Counted from the first letter of the stretch, positions 17,712 through 27,131 are shown. The stretch: DNA of 64,000 nt from Anaerocolumna jejuensis DSM 15929 (GCF_900142215.1 NZ_FRAC01000009.1:342443-406442), one strand, 5' to 3'. A program made the numbers and translations. Notes: generated by a model from the letters alone, not told the origin.

Positions 17712-18428
17712 ATGAAACTGGATAATACAATTGTAACACCTTTATATAAGCAGCTTGAGGAGAAATTTCAAAAAGAAATTGAAAATGGAGAACGTCCGGC
17801 CGGAAGCAGATTTCCAACTGAGAACGAATTAAGCGAGCAATACAAAGTAAGCCGTGTAACCGTTCGAAAAGCTCTGTCCAGGTTAACGGACATGGGATAT
17901 CTGGACAGAAAATCCGGAAAAGGAACCTTTGTTGCCGAAAAAAAATTACAACGCGGGCTGTCAAAGGGAGTTATTGGTTTTACGGAAATGTGCCAGTTGA
18001 TGGGGGTAAAACCAGGCGCAAGAATCATCAAGATTGCATTGGAAGACCCGACTCCAAGAGAAATGGAGCTGATGCATTTGGAATCAGACGAAAAAATACT
18101 TGTTCTTGAACGCATACGGTACGCAGATGATAAACCGGTCATTTTGGAATTAAATAAATTTCCCGAATCCTTTTCCTTTTTATTCAGTGAGAATCTCAAT
18201 GATTCCTCTTTATACGAAATTCTCAAAGAGAAACATAATATTGTTTTCAATGACTCTTCCAAAACACTGGATATTATATTTGCTGCCTCTAAAGAAGCAA
18301 AAGCTCTGAATATTTCCAAAGGTTATCCGCTCTTAAGGATAGACAGTATTTTACAGGATACAAATAACAATATGTTTAATCTTTCCCAGCAGCTTTGTAT
18401 TGGTGATAAATTTAAACTAATTGTTTAA
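17712..18428 (+). CDS. fraR: GntR-family regulator with UTRA domain (FraR-like)
   Basis: A 238-residue regulator. The GntR winged helix is at about residues 8-75 (FPTENELSEQYKVSRVTVRK, then DRKSGKGTFVA) and the UTRA effector domain at about 95-235 (VLVLERIRYADDKPVILE-type core). UTRA domains bind phosphorylated sugars or sugar-amino acids. It is divergent from the second fraB copy. By analogy with FraR/FrlR it should repress the fra genes until a phospho-Amadori intermediate is present. Confidence 0.85.
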   Translation: MKLDNTIVTPLYKQLEEKFQKEIENGERPAGSRFPTENELSEQYKVSRVTVRKALSRLTDMGYLDRKSGKGTFVAEKKLQRGLSKGVIGFTEMCQLMGVKPGARIIKIALEDPTPREMELMHLESDEKILVLERIRYADDKPVILELNKFPESFSFLFSENLNDSSLYEILKEKHNIVFNDSSKTLDIIFAASKEAKALNISKGYPLLRIDSILQDTNNNMFNLSQQLCIGDKFKLIV

Positions 18429-18439
18429 TGAGCAGAAAA

Positions 18440-18518
18440 ATGCCGCATGAAGCTGGTATCTCTTACAAGAGTACTATCTTCACGCGGCATCTGATTATTA
18501 ATCACTGGTGTGATTTTT
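18440..18518 (+). terminator. Two hairpins ending the fraR transcript
   Basis: The first has arms ATGCCGC.TGAAG and CTTCA.GCGGCAT (18440-18490); the second is AATCAC-TGGT-GTGATT followed by TTT (18500-18518). Either could terminate. The T-rich stretch 18519-18798 that follows shows no gene that I can support. Confidence 0.7.
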
Positions 18519-18798
18519 CATTATTTTATATATTTCTTTATTTACATTTTTTTTATCTGAAATTCTTTATTTATAAATCTTTATTTTATTTCTTTATTTT
18601 TGATTTGAGTGACAAAAGCTGATTGTTTGAGTGCAAGCGAGTTATCTGTTTTACAATATGTCCAGCACAAAATATTCAGAGAATTAGAACTTCTTATACC
18701 TTGGAATCGATGCATGAGTTCTTTCTGGTTTGTGCAAATTGCCGTCCCCTTTCGAAAGACTACCCTTTCGACACCCAAATCATTTTTATTCTTTATAA

Positions 18799-19911
18799 CT
18801 ATTTCTGTAAAGAGAACTCCAAATAAACAATACTGCTGTTATACTGTTTTCCATCCCACTGGGTATAAACAAGTTCTTTACCGGATGGACTCCAGCAGGT
18901 AACTGCATTCAAGATATCCACTGCTATGAGCGTAGACTTGCCGGTCAGCATATCATAAAGGTACAAACCGTTAGCAGCACCTTTACTATCCCCCTTCATG
19001 CTGTAAGCAATCATCCTCTGGTCCGGAGACCATGATACTCCTCCAAGCTCTGCCCCTTCGGCTATGGTTTTCACATTACTTCCATCCCTGTCACTTAGTG
19101 ATAAAATTTGTTTAGACCCTTTATACTGCAAAGCTAACAGCTGATTTTCATCCGGAGCGGGATATAGCCCGGAAACATTGGCAAGATTCAGGCTTGTAAT
19201 TTTTCCGGTAGACAGATTTAAAGCCATAATGGTATTATCATCGGCGGTATTATAGTAGATTAAATCTTTCAATTTCTTAATAATAAAAATACTTTTTTGG
19301 TCCAGTTCCTTCAAAGAAGTTATTTTTCCTTCTGTACTGGCATAATAGGCTCCATTGGTATATCCTGCTCCGATAACCGTATTTTTATCAGCCCAGTTGG
19401 CACTGCCTGCACTTCCGATAGGGTCACCAGAAATACCAAAGCTTTTCAGGTTCTCAAGATTAAGTACATAATACGACAAATCGCCCAGGCTGTTACCGCT
19501 GTATAACAGGTTTTTCTTGTCAGAAGAAAGTTTTGCTCCGCCCAGATTCAGTTCTGCCTCTTCCTTTAAAAGCTTATATTCCTTTGTTTTGAGATTATAC
19601 AGGTACAGGCTTCTGGGATAAGAATCTGATAATTCTTCCAGCTTCATTTTCTCAAGGGACTCATTTTCCTTTGAAACCACCACCGTATCCCCATCCAGCC
19701 AATCAGAGATTTCCAGCTTTTTATAGGAATCAATTTTGGCTATGGATATCTCGGGAGCACCTGCTTCTTTACCTGTATTATCAATAACTGTTATAGAGCC
19801 CCCTGGTTCTTTTATGGTTACTTTGTCTTCATTACTTTTTGTACTGCAGCCTGTAGTAGTAATTAATAAAATCATGGCAAATATTATTTTGGTTATTTGT
19901 TTCTTCTTCAT
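18799..19911 (-). CDS. Lipoprotein with TolB-like beta-propeller repeats
   Basis: A 370-residue protein with a lipoprotein signal: MKKKQ, hydrophobic stretch, then LITTTGC with the lipobox Cys at residue 22. The mature part contains repeated propeller blades such as GGVSWSPDQRMIAYSMKGD and TCWSPSGKELVYTQWDGKQ, the PD40/TolB pattern. It lies 331 bases downstream of the sensor kinase gene in the same direction and may be read by the same message. A surface-exposed sensor or partner of the two-component system is possible, not shown. Confidence 0.75.
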   Translation of the reverse strand: MKKKQITKIIFAMILLITTTGCSTKSNEDKVTIKEPGGSITVIDNTGKEAGAPEISIAKIDSYKKLEISDWLDGDTVVVSKENESLEKMKLEELSDSYPRSLYLYNLKTKEYKLLKEEAELNLGGAKLSSDKKNLLYSGNSLGDLSYYVLNLENLKSFGISGDPIGSAGSANWADKNTVIGAGYTNGAYYASTEGKITSLKELDQKSIFIIKKLKDLIYYNTADDNTIMALNLSTGKITSLNLANVSGLYPAPDENQLLALQYKGSKQILSLSDRDGSNVKTIAEGAELGGVSWSPDQRMIAYSMKGDSKGAANGLYLYDMLTGKSTLIAVDILNAVTCWSPSGKELVYTQWDGKQYNSSIVYLEFSLQK

Positions 19912-20242
19912 ATAATTCTCCTTTCCGCCGCCAAAATCGGCGGCACCAATATTACTGAAAGCTTTTCTTGAACAGCTTATTTAAATGCACCATTTTATGA
20001 CTTAGCCCCATTGCATAACACATCTGCTCTCATATCGCATCTGCTAGCATATGCATCTGCCCGCATATACGTCACTGCCATAAGTCAGGGTGTGAAATGT
20101 CTTTCATTTCACTCTCATCGCCTCCTCGGTATAAGATTACCAAGAATTTGTTTCAATACAATATACAATTATAGCTATCCTGTAAATAATTGTTTCCAAA
20201 ATGTAAACATTTCTTCAACCGGCACCATTATTCTGTGTGTAC
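19912..20242. repeat. Intergenic region with hairpin and degenerate REP-like repeat
   Basis: GCCGCC/GGCGGC (19927-19944) forms a compact hairpin just upstream of the lipoprotein gene. From about 20008 to 20075 the sequence CCCATTGCATAACACATCTG ... CACTGCCATAA is a drifted relative of the repeats at 10152 and 55141, interrupted by ATCTGC/GCATCTGC runs, and is followed by GTGTGAAA.../TTTCACTC. No gene is seen. Confidence 0.5.
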
Positions 20243-21694
20243 TTAATTTATGATCGACGGAAAGGTGATTCTGAAACTGGTCCCCTCACTCCCGGTATTT
20301 AACAGAATGAGAGTACCACCCAATAATTCTGCATGTTTTCTGGCCAGGGATAATCCCAGCCCGGCACCGCCATTCTCTCTTGCCCTATTTTTATCGACCA
20401 TATAAAAGGGCTCAAATACTTTGTCAGCGAGTTCCCTGGGAATACCGATGCCGGTATCTGCTATTTCAATATTCACCTGTTGGAATGCTTCATAGGTTTT
20501 AATAAAAATATTCCCGTTTGCTTTATTATACTTGATGGCATTATCCAAAAGGTTTAAGAGTACGATTGTTAAGCTGTCTTTATCTCCTTCTATACAGGCT
20601 TCGTTCAGTTCCGTATCCAGCCTGATACCAAACTTATCCATCCTGCCTTTTAAGCTGTTAAGTGCTGACTCCACCGCCTGCTTAACTGACAGCCTTTCAA
20701 GATTTAGTTCAAAATCATACTTTTCCAACGCAGATAATTGCAGTACCTTATCCACCATTTCATATAAACGTCCTGATTCACTTTTAATAGTGGCAATTGC
20801 AGTCTCCAAAAGCTTTTCATCGTCAGGATACATTTCCAGTAAGTCAATATATGCCTTAATTGAGGTTAAGGGTGTTTTAAATTCGTGTGTTACATTACCG
20901 ATAAATTGCTTCTGCTGCTGGTCAAGCTGTGATAATTTTTCGACAGCAAGCATAAGCTTATTCTGCTCGGCTTCCATCCCCTCTATATTTCTCCTTATCT
21001 GCCCGCCCATTGCATGAATTCCCTGACTTAATTTACCGATTTCATCCCTGCGTTTTAAGACAGTGGTCTCATAATGGCCTTCCCGGATCCTATACACCAT
21101 CTTATCAAGCTTTATTATGCCTGTGGCAAAAGGATTAAAAAACAGATAGCCCAGAAAAAAGCTCAGAAATAATACACCTGCCCCTATATAAATAAACAAC
21201 TGCCTGATATTGTTATAAAATGCCTGATGCTCTGACAGAGAATAATTAAATTGTACAACGCCCACCTGATTATTTCCTGTTATTATGGGAGCCAGGTAAT
21301 ACAGCGAATCTCCTTCCATCAGATAGGCAGTCTTATTACTTAGTGCATAAGCCAGCGTTTTCTTTATATTGTCCGACTCTTTCTCTTTTACTTTCTTACT
21401 GACCAGCTTTCCCTGACTATCATATAGAACCAGGGATTGCCCACTGATCAATTCCAGCTGCTCTGCAAATTCCTCACCTTTTTCCGCCAAAAAGGTCTGC
21501 GATTTTTCTTCCGATAAAATTCTCTGCATATAATAGGTATTTGCAGTTTTCGCCTGCTGGGCTAAATATTGTTCATACTGATTTTGCTGGTTACTTTTTA
21601 TCCCTTTCAGTACCAGCAGGCTAAGAAAGAAAACAACAAGAATCAGCAAACCCGCAAGGAACAGGCTGAATTTTATTTTTATACTAATTTTCAC
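20243..21694 (-). CDS. Sensor histidine kinase (HAMP, HisKA, HATPase)
   Basis: A 483-residue membrane kinase: membrane segment at about 8-29, extracytoplasmic sensor domain to about 163, second membrane segment at about 164-185, HAMP, then the phosphoacceptor FIGNVTHEFKTPLTSIKAYI with His near residue 267, the N box LLNLLDNAIKYN and the G boxes ADTGIGIPREL and GAGLGLSLA. Its start overlaps the response-regulator gene by 11 bases, so the pair is translationally coupled. The signal is unknown. Confidence 0.93.
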   Translation of the reverse strand: MKISIKIKFSLFLAGLLILVVFFLSLLVLKGIKSNQQNQYEQYLAQQAKTANTYYMQRILSEEKSQTFLAEKGEEFAEQLELISGQSLVLYDSQGKLVSKKVKEKESDNIKKTLAYALSNKTAYLMEGDSLYYLAPIITGNNQVGVVQFNYSLSEHQAFYNNIRQLFIYIGAGVLFLSFFLGYLFFNPFATGIIKLDKMVYRIREGHYETTVLKRRDEIGKLSQGIHAMGGQIRRNIEGMEAEQNKLMLAVEKLSQLDQQQKQFIGNVTHEFKTPLTSIKAYIDLLEMYPDDEKLLETAIATIKSESGRLYEMVDKVLQLSALEKYDFELNLERLSVKQAVESALNSLKGRMDKFGIRLDTELNEACIEGDKDSLTIVLLNLLDNAIKYNKANGNIFIKTYEAFQQVNIEIADTGIGIPRELADKVFEPFYMVDKNRARENGGAGLGLSLARKHAELLGGTLILLNTGSEGTSFRITFPSIIN

Positions 21695-22379
21695 TGCTGC
21701 CTCCTAAGGCTTTATAGCCCACTCCATAAACCGTTTGGATAACACCTTCGAATTCTTCTCCAAGTTTCCTTCTAACCCGCTGGACGTGAATATCCACTGT
21801 CCGTGTACCACCTGCATATTCCATCCCCCATACCAGATCAAGAAGCTGCTCCCTTGTATAAACCCTGTCGGGATTAGAAACTAACAGAGCCAGGATATCG
21901 TATTCTTTTGGTGTCAAATCCAGCGGTCTATCTCCTGCAAAAGCAGTTCGTTTACTGATATAAAGTACGACTCCTCCCAATCTGACCTCGGCAGGCTCCT
22001 GTTTCTTTTCTGCTTTCTGCATTCTGCGAAGCAGTGATTTTAAACGTGCAAGCAATTCCCGCATATCAAAAGGCTTTGTCATATAATCATCAGCCCCCAG
22101 TTCAAGGCCCAGTATTTTATTGACAATATCCTCTTTTGCCGTAAGCATGATAACTCCTATATGCTCTTTATCCTGGAGCTTTTTAAGAATCTCATATCCG
22201 TCCAGTCCGGGTAGCATAACATCCAGAATAATAGCATCCGTATGGAATTCCTCCAGCTTTTTCATAGCAGCTTCTCCATGATAAACAACCTCAGCAATAT
22301 AACCTTCTCTCTTTAATGCATAAGCAATTGCGTCGGCTATCTTTTTTTCATCCTCTATGACCAGAATTTTTTCATTCAT
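21684..22379 (-). CDS. OmpR/PhoB-family response regulator
   Basis: A 231-residue two-domain regulator. The receiver holds VIEDEKK (acidic pocket), the phosphorylation Asp in AIILDVMLPGLDGYE and the conserved Lys in YMTKPFD. The C-terminal winged helix includes LTPKEYDILALLVSNPDRVYTREQLL and RTVDIHVQRVRRKLG. It is the first gene of the two-component operon, downstream of an array of hairpin repeats. Confidence 0.93.
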   Translation of the reverse strand: MNEKILVIEDEKKIADAIAYALKREGYIAEVVYHGEAAMKKLEEFHTDAIILDVMLPGLDGYEILKKLQDKEHIGVIMLTAKEDIVNKILGLELGADDYMTKPFDMRELLARLKSLLRRMQKAEKKQEPAEVRLGGVVLYISKRTAFAGDRPLDLTPKEYDILALLVSNPDRVYTREQLLDLVWGMEYAGGTRTVDIHVQRVRRKLGEEFEGVIQTVYGVGYKALGGSSEN

Positions 22380-22394
22380 TTAAACTCCTTTCGT

Positions 22395-22421
22395 GAATAG
22401 CAAATCTGTGATTTGCTATTC
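22395..22421. other. Hairpin just upstream of the response-regulator start
   Basis: A perfect 11-bp inverted repeat GAATAGCAAAT/ATTTGCTATTC with a 5-base loop ends 16 bases upstream of the response-regulator ATG. If transcribed it would place a stable stem next to the ribosome site. Confidence 0.6.
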
Positions 22422-22440
22422 CTGACTACGTAGTTGAGAT

Positions 22441-22710
22441 TTTCCAGCGCGCCGCAAGATTAAGCCGAGGATTTCCCAGGCTCAATCTTGTGTGAAATTG
22501 CTTTTTATTTTCACACTACCAGCCATACCTTCCCAGCACACCGCAAAATTAGGCCGAAGATTTCGCAGCTTCAATCTTGTGTGAAAATTGCTTTTTATTT
22601 TCACACTACCAGTCATGCCTTCCTAATGCGCACAAGATTGGGCCGAAGATTTCGCAGGCTCAATCTTGTGTGTGAATTATGCTTTATAATAATTCACACT
22701 ATTCTTTTTT
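22441..22710. repeat. Three tandem ~90 bp units, each with two hairpins
   Basis: Units begin near 22441, 22529 and 22619. Each holds a first hairpin of the type CAAGATT..GCCGA/TTTC..CAATCTTG and a second one TGTGAAA.TT/TTTTCACA, joined by ACCAGYCATRCCTTCC. The third unit has diverged (TGTGTGAATTATGC). They form the 5' region of the two-component operon in the gap 22380-22939. Confidence 0.8.
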
Positions 22711-22856
22711 CCAATGGAAATAATATTTTACTTTAAAAGTCTATACATTTTGACAGATTTTAACTAACTTAACATTATTATATCAAACATAACTCCCCAC
22801 TCCAATGAAATCTTTCTTTCCATCAGGTCTATGGTTCCTACATAACCTGAATAATC

Positions 22857-22900
22857 AAAAAAATGCCGCCAGGGCATCTCATACTTACTCCCTGACGGCA
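22857..22900 (-). terminator. Terminator of the BtrH-like gene
   Basis: On the minus strand TGCCG.CAGGG/CCCTG.CGGCA is followed by seven T. It lies 40 bases after the stop of the gene at 22940. Confidence 0.9.
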
Positions 22901-22939
22901 ATATATCTTTCGGTAATTCTTAACCAGCCTTTTCCTCTA

Positions 22940-23989
22940 TCATAATAATAGTTTATAGGCACTTTCCTCTAAATCCACAATTTCTGAAAACAACTTCGGG
23001 ATGAGTTCCAGTGTTTCCTTCCCATCACAAAGGTAACTGACTATATAGGAGGTGATTTTTTCAAAAACTTCTCCGCTTTGCATAAATAAATCTCCTGCAG
23101 AAACCCAGTCTTCCCATTTATATTTATCTCCAAGCAGAATAAGCACCTTTCCAAACCGGTCACAATTCCCTTTATAAGGGATGTCTTCTGTATCACTTTG
23201 TATCCCTAGCAGCCTGTCTGGAATTTTAGGAACCATACCCAAAAATTCTGTTAAACCAACTAATGCATTCCTATATACATCCTGCGGCATTTCCTCTTTC
23301 CACTTCGGAAAATCAAAAGCTATTTTACGAAGTGCACTTATTCCTGCAAATTCAGGCTTTATCCTTAATTGCTCATTTGCTTTCCGTTTAAAACAGGCTT
23401 TTGCCAGTTCAAATACACCAGGTAAATTATCCGGTAACGAAAACCGGATAAACCCATTCTTGTTACCGACCTCATTCTTATCTATTTGCCAGGCTTTTTG
23501 CAGTTCCTCATATGATAACGTTTGAATATCCTTTCTTCCGCAATCATATAGAAAAATACACTTCTCATCATATCCGGCCATTAAAACATAATGCATTGGA
23601 ATATGAACTTTATGATACATCTTCAAATATGGCAGATGATACATGTCAAGAGGACCTAATATAACCGGACGGCCATTATCGATTTCACTTTTAACAGACT
23701 TGAAGGCGTATTCCAGCGTTCTGCCTTCTGATATTTTATACTGTAAACCGAGTTCCTCCTTTATTTTTTCATAGGTCTTCCTTGTCCTTCCATCACAAAC
23801 ACTTAGCATAACCGGGCGGGGCAGATCATGAAATTTCAGATAAATATTCTCACCATAACTGCTTAGTGCAAAGAAAAATGCTTCCGGAACTTCCTCACCC
23901 GTTTTTGTAACATAGATATCTTCTATTCCACTCCACATGCAGCAGCCATCACACAGATGATGTTTGATTTCAATCAACCTTTTACTCAT
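22940..23989 (-). CDS. BtrH N-terminal-domain protein (C39-peptidase-like fold)
   Basis: A 349-residue protein. Its first half has the layout of BtrH-type domains: an N-terminal H-x-CDGCCMWSG nucleophile-like region, the GPLDMYHLPYLKMYH segment and MHYVLMAGYDEKCIFLYD. BtrH of butirosin synthesis moves an acyl chain onto an aminoglycoside; most homologues lie outside antibiotic clusters and are uncharacterised. The second half is helical (DUF4872-like). No carrier protein or biosynthetic gene is adjacent, so the role is open. Confidence 0.65.
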   Translation of the reverse strand: MSKRLIEIKHHLCDGCCMWSGIEDIYVTKTGEEVPEAFFFALSSYGENIYLKFHDLPRPVMLSVCDGRTRKTYEKIKEELGLQYKISEGRTLEYAFKSVKSEIDNGRPVILGPLDMYHLPYLKMYHKVHIPMHYVLMAGYDEKCIFLYDCGRKDIQTLSYEELQKAWQIDKNEVGNKNGFIRFSLPDNLPGVFELAKACFKRKANEQLRIKPEFAGISALRKIAFDFPKWKEEMPQDVYRNALVGLTEFLGMVPKIPDRLLGIQSDTEDIPYKGNCDRFGKVLILLGDKYKWEDWVSAGDLFMQSGEVFEKITSYIVSYLCDGKETLELIPKLFSEIVDLEESAYKLLL

Positions 23990-24079
23990 ATATTCCTTTC
24001 CATAAAGCTTTCTATCAGATTTTCTCCGGCGCCTTAGGGAAAGTATAAACCCTTACATAATGTGAGAGTCAAGCAGGGA

Positions 24080-24610
24080 CTAAGAATTAATGCCATTCGC
24101 TTTTTTACATGGTAAATAATATCCAAAGGTAAAGGTGTTATTACCATCTTCTTCTACATTTGCATACTTATCAAATGAGTAATATTCCATTGAAATTCCG
24201 ACAATTGAGTAATCCGGCACATACCCATTTGCTCTCATTATCTTCTCTGTTTTAACGTGAGCGCCTTTTTCCAGATTAGACGTATTTCCTTGTATCCAGC
24301 CAATTCCCATTAGACAATCAGGAATGTCACGGTAAGAATATCCGTTTGGAACACTTGCATCGGGCCTGGCAAATATTCCTGCAATATAGGTAAATTCCTT
24401 TGTCTGCGGATTGTACTCCCCCATCCATCCAATCGTGTCTCCCAATGGAGATACCCGCTCAGGCAGACTTTGAAGAAAATCATTTGTTCCATCCTTCAAT
24501 ATCCTTTCCCATAAATCCGGAACTGGATTTTTCTTTCCGACAATTATTTCTTTCCCTATAAATCTGACTGCTTTAAAGTTTTGTACTTCAAAATCAACTT
24601 TTACTCCCAT
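24080..24610 (-). CDS. Stand-alone GyrI-like small-molecule-binding protein
   Basis: A 176-residue protein of the GyrI-like/AraC effector-binding fold (SHS2 duplicate). FEVQNFKAVRFIGKE at the N-terminus and FTYIAGIFARPDASVPNGYS in the centre follow the family pattern. Such proteins bind drug-like molecules or act as antitoxin-like gyrase protectors. It precedes an AraC regulator with the same fold in its C-terminal half. Both are on the same strand 80 bases apart, but each has its own ribosome site. Confidence 0.7.
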   Translation of the reverse strand: MGVKVDFEVQNFKAVRFIGKEIIVGKKNPVPDLWERILKDGTNDFLQSLPERVSPLGDTIGWMGEYNPQTKEFTYIAGIFARPDASVPNGYSYRDIPDCLMGIGWIQGNTSNLEKGAHVKTEKIMRANGYVPDYSIVGISMEYYSFDKYANVEEDGNNTFTFGYYLPCKKANGINS

Positions 24611-24690
24611 AAAAACCTCCGTATTTTTATTTGATGAGAAATGGCAGACTTATTATACTTAATTCTCTATTTCATCTCAATTCCATATCA

Positions 24691-25599
24691 TTACTGTTTT
24701 TTATTGAAAGGTATCAGCAATTCCATATAGGTGGCTTCCGGTGTACTGCTGTAATATAACTCAGGGGCAAACACATCCGCCACAAGGCCATGCTTTTCAA
24801 GCCACAGGCCGCTGTATTTAATTGCTTTGTTCAGAGCAACTGTCACAAGCTCAAGGAAATTACCTGCCTCAAATCCGCAGATGATATATTCCCGCGCAGG
24901 AAGCTGCCACCTTTGAAAATCCTCCTCAGCCACCCCGGGTTCAATCTCTGCTCCTGCAAAATAGGTAAAACATCCCTCTGGCGCATCGCCCATATAAGCA
25001 ACGCCCACCTCACGCCCATCCGGTATGCGGGCAATCCGGTCCTTCTCCTTGTGGAAGTGTCTCCATATTTCGCCGGGCATATCAACACCTGTAGATTCCC
25101 CAACAGGTATCTGCCCTGCAATCGGAACATAACCAATCACCCCCATAAAATCAATTGGCTCATTCAAGGTTCTACGGTTCATTTCCAAAACAAGCCCATC
25201 GCTAATCAGCGGTACCCCCTCGTCAATTAAGGTATAGCCTAACAATAAGTCAGGCTTGTCAAACCGGTTTAGTGAAACCGGCTTCTCCCGGTATTGCTCA
25301 GGTGTCATTCCATACGCCTCTTTAAATGCTCTCGTAAAAGTTTCATGGCTGCCGAAACCATACTCTAAAGCAATATCAAGAATACGGCTATTTTTATTCT
25401 GCAGAACTTCCAGAACGATAGCCATACGCCGCAGCTTAATATATTCCCGCAACGGTTTTTTAACCAAGCGGCTGAACAACCGCTGATAATAAAATAATGA
25501 CAGAGCGGCAGTTTCCGCCAATACCTCGATTTTAATATCCTCTCCTATATGCTCCTCAATATAATCCAGAGTTTTCTGGATTGCTTCCCACGCATGCAT
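24691..25599 (-). CDS. AraC-family regulator with GyrI-like effector domain
   Basis: A 302-residue regulator. Residues 1-105 hold the double HTH (LAETAALSLFYYQRLFSRL and ILDIALEYGFGSHETFTRAF); residues 120-300 are a GyrI-like ligand domain (VIGYVPIAG, CFTYFAGAEIEPG, REYIICGFEAG). This is the Rob/BltR-like layout used for multidrug or cationic ligand response. ATG 25599-25597 lies eight bases from AGGAGG; the GTG at 25608 overlaps that site and is less likely. Confidence 0.85.
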   Translation of the reverse strand: MHAWEAIQKTLDYIEEHIGEDIKIEVLAETAALSLFYYQRLFSRLVKKPLREYIKLRRMAIVLEVLQNKNSRILDIALEYGFGSHETFTRAFKEAYGMTPEQYREKPVSLNRFDKPDLLLGYTLIDEGVPLISDGLVLEMNRRTLNEPIDFMGVIGYVPIAGQIPVGESTGVDMPGEIWRHFHKEKDRIARIPDGREVGVAYMGDAPEGCFTYFAGAEIEPGVAEEDFQRWQLPAREYIICGFEAGNFLELVTVALNKAIKYSGLWLEKHGLVADVFAPELYYSSTPEATYMELLIPFNKKQ

Positions 25600-25855
25600 G
25601 ATATGCACCTCCTATATGGAAAGGATAATATAAATTGTTATATTCCGCTTGACCGTATCTGCCCTTTTTCTTAAAATCCGGAAAGGTGTTAACCCTTTTA
25701 AATCCTATTGGCCAAACCGATGTTTAGTGATATATTACCATTGTATTATGTATAATACCCTTTGATATTTAGTCAGGAAATGATTATGATTTAATTGTAT
25801 TATAAGAACCACTGGCCGAGGCTCCCCCTGTATCCTAAATTATTTTACTAAACCC

Positions 25856-26848
25856 TTAGAGTGTATATCTGATTTCTGTATTCATTATTTCATTAAAGGT
25901 CTCACAGGCTTTTCTAACCGGCATTTTTAAAAATTCACTAAATGCCTGACGCTCTCCCTCTCTAAGATTTTCGCCAGAAATAAGTGAAACCGAGACATTG
26001 AGCAGCCATCTTAGTGTTGAAAGAACTTTAAAATAATCAAAATTCTTTATTTCCTTTCCCAATAACTCTCTATAAGCAGTCAGCGCTTCCTCTGCAAAAG
26101 AATCAAATCCACCTCTTTCCAGCAAACAGATTGTCCATGCAATGTCAAACCTATAATCACCGATTCCCCACACCCAATCAATGACATAAGGCTGATTTCT
26201 CTGGTCTATAATAATATTCCAAGGGTGATAATCCCGGTGAAGAATTGACGGGCTTAAATCACCCACTGTATCCTTCTCATTCTCCAGCCATAAATAGATT
26301 GGTCTTAGCTTTTCAATACTATAACTATCCAGTATCTCTTTTATTTCCTCTAATTCGTTATCAATAAGTTTTATTGGTTCCTCTTCCATTGTATCAATCT
26401 TCGTAATCTTTATATCCTTTTTATGTAAATCATATAGTAATCTGCTGAAGGTAATGACCATGTCCTTTTTTTGTTCCGTCTCCGCTTCCTGATAAATATC
26501 CCAAAACATCTTTCCTTTAATCTGTTCCATTACCATGAATGGGTATTCAAATTCATTCATCAAGGTATCGTGTCCAACATATTCGGGTACATTATAACCG
26601 CTTTCAGCCAAAAACTTTAGTGCCTGACTTTCTTTTTCAATACCTTCCGCTCCTTTTTTGTTCCCTGAGTAAAGCTTTATAATATAATCTTTCCGTTCCC
26701 TGTTATTATTGTTCCTGACATATATTGAAAATGCATAAACACTTCCTGCCCAGCCGGATTTAAGCGGGGTAATATTTTTATCCAGCAATTCATAATTTGG
26801 GTATACTGTATCCATGATTTTTTTAATCATACTTTTAATATTTTCCAT
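25856..26848 (-). CDS. Aminoglycoside phosphotransferase-family kinase
   Basis: A 330-residue protein with a eukaryotic-like kinase fold of the APH/choline-kinase group. The catalytic loop is SILHRDYHPWNIII near residue 210 (HxDxxxxN) and the metal Asp lies in PYVIDWVWG. An N-lobe Lys is in DYIIKLYSG. AGGAG precedes the ATG by nine bases. The substrate may be a small metabolite rather than a drug; no resistance can be claimed. Confidence 0.8.
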   Translation of the reverse strand: MENIKSMIKKIMDTVYPNYELLDKNITPLKSGWAGSVYAFSIYVRNNNNRERKDYIIKLYSGNKKGAEGIEKESQALKFLAESGYNVPEYVGHDTLMNEFEYPFMVMEQIKGKMFWDIYQEAETEQKKDMVITFSRLLYDLHKKDIKITKIDTMEEEPIKLIDNELEEIKEILDSYSIEKLRPIYLWLENEKDTVGDLSPSILHRDYHPWNIIIDQRNQPYVIDWVWGIGDYRFDIAWTICLLERGGFDSFAEEALTAYRELLGKEIKNFDYFKVLSTLRWLLNVSVSLISGENLREGERQAFSEFLKMPVRKACETFNEIMNTEIRYTL

Positions 26849-27131
26849 AGCTGCTGTCTCCTGAATTTATTTTATTTATATAGCAATTTTATACTACAGC
26901 ACTTAATAATAAATTTGATTTAAATCTCCTCTAATTAATTGTAGCTCTAAATCGCGTGACTGTATACATTTCAAAAAGGAAAATGATCTGGATAAATAAA
27001 AGAAAATGTATTTGCATATTATAATCGTTTTGGATGATATTATTTAATCGAAACCTAAATAAGAAAACAAATTTATGACTTACTAATAAATTTCTTAGTA
27101 ACTTGTTTCTAAAAAGCCTTTCCGTTATAAT
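26849..27131 (+). promoter_or_regulatory. Gap with HxlR-gene promoter and operator
   Basis: The 362-base gap between the kinase gene and the HxlR gene holds the palindrome TTACTAA-N8-TTAGTAA (27080-27101) directly before a promoter with -35 TTGTTT (27103-27108), 17-base spacer and -10 TATAAT (27126-27131). The 12-mer ACTAATAAATTT within the palindrome recurs inverted upstream of the gene at 27705-27995. Nothing else is seen in the rest of the gap. Confidence 0.65.

Noticed and set aside
18609..18902. Plus-strand frame of 97 codons between fraR and the lipoprotein gene
   Set aside because: It has no ribosome site and overlaps the end of the lipoprotein gene on the other strand; the amino-acid pattern is not protein-like.
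25806..26848. Aminoglycoside resistance island built from AAC(3)-like, APH-like and BtrH-like genes
   Set aside because: The genes are far apart, on separate transcripts and of families with many non-drug members; no cluster logic links them.
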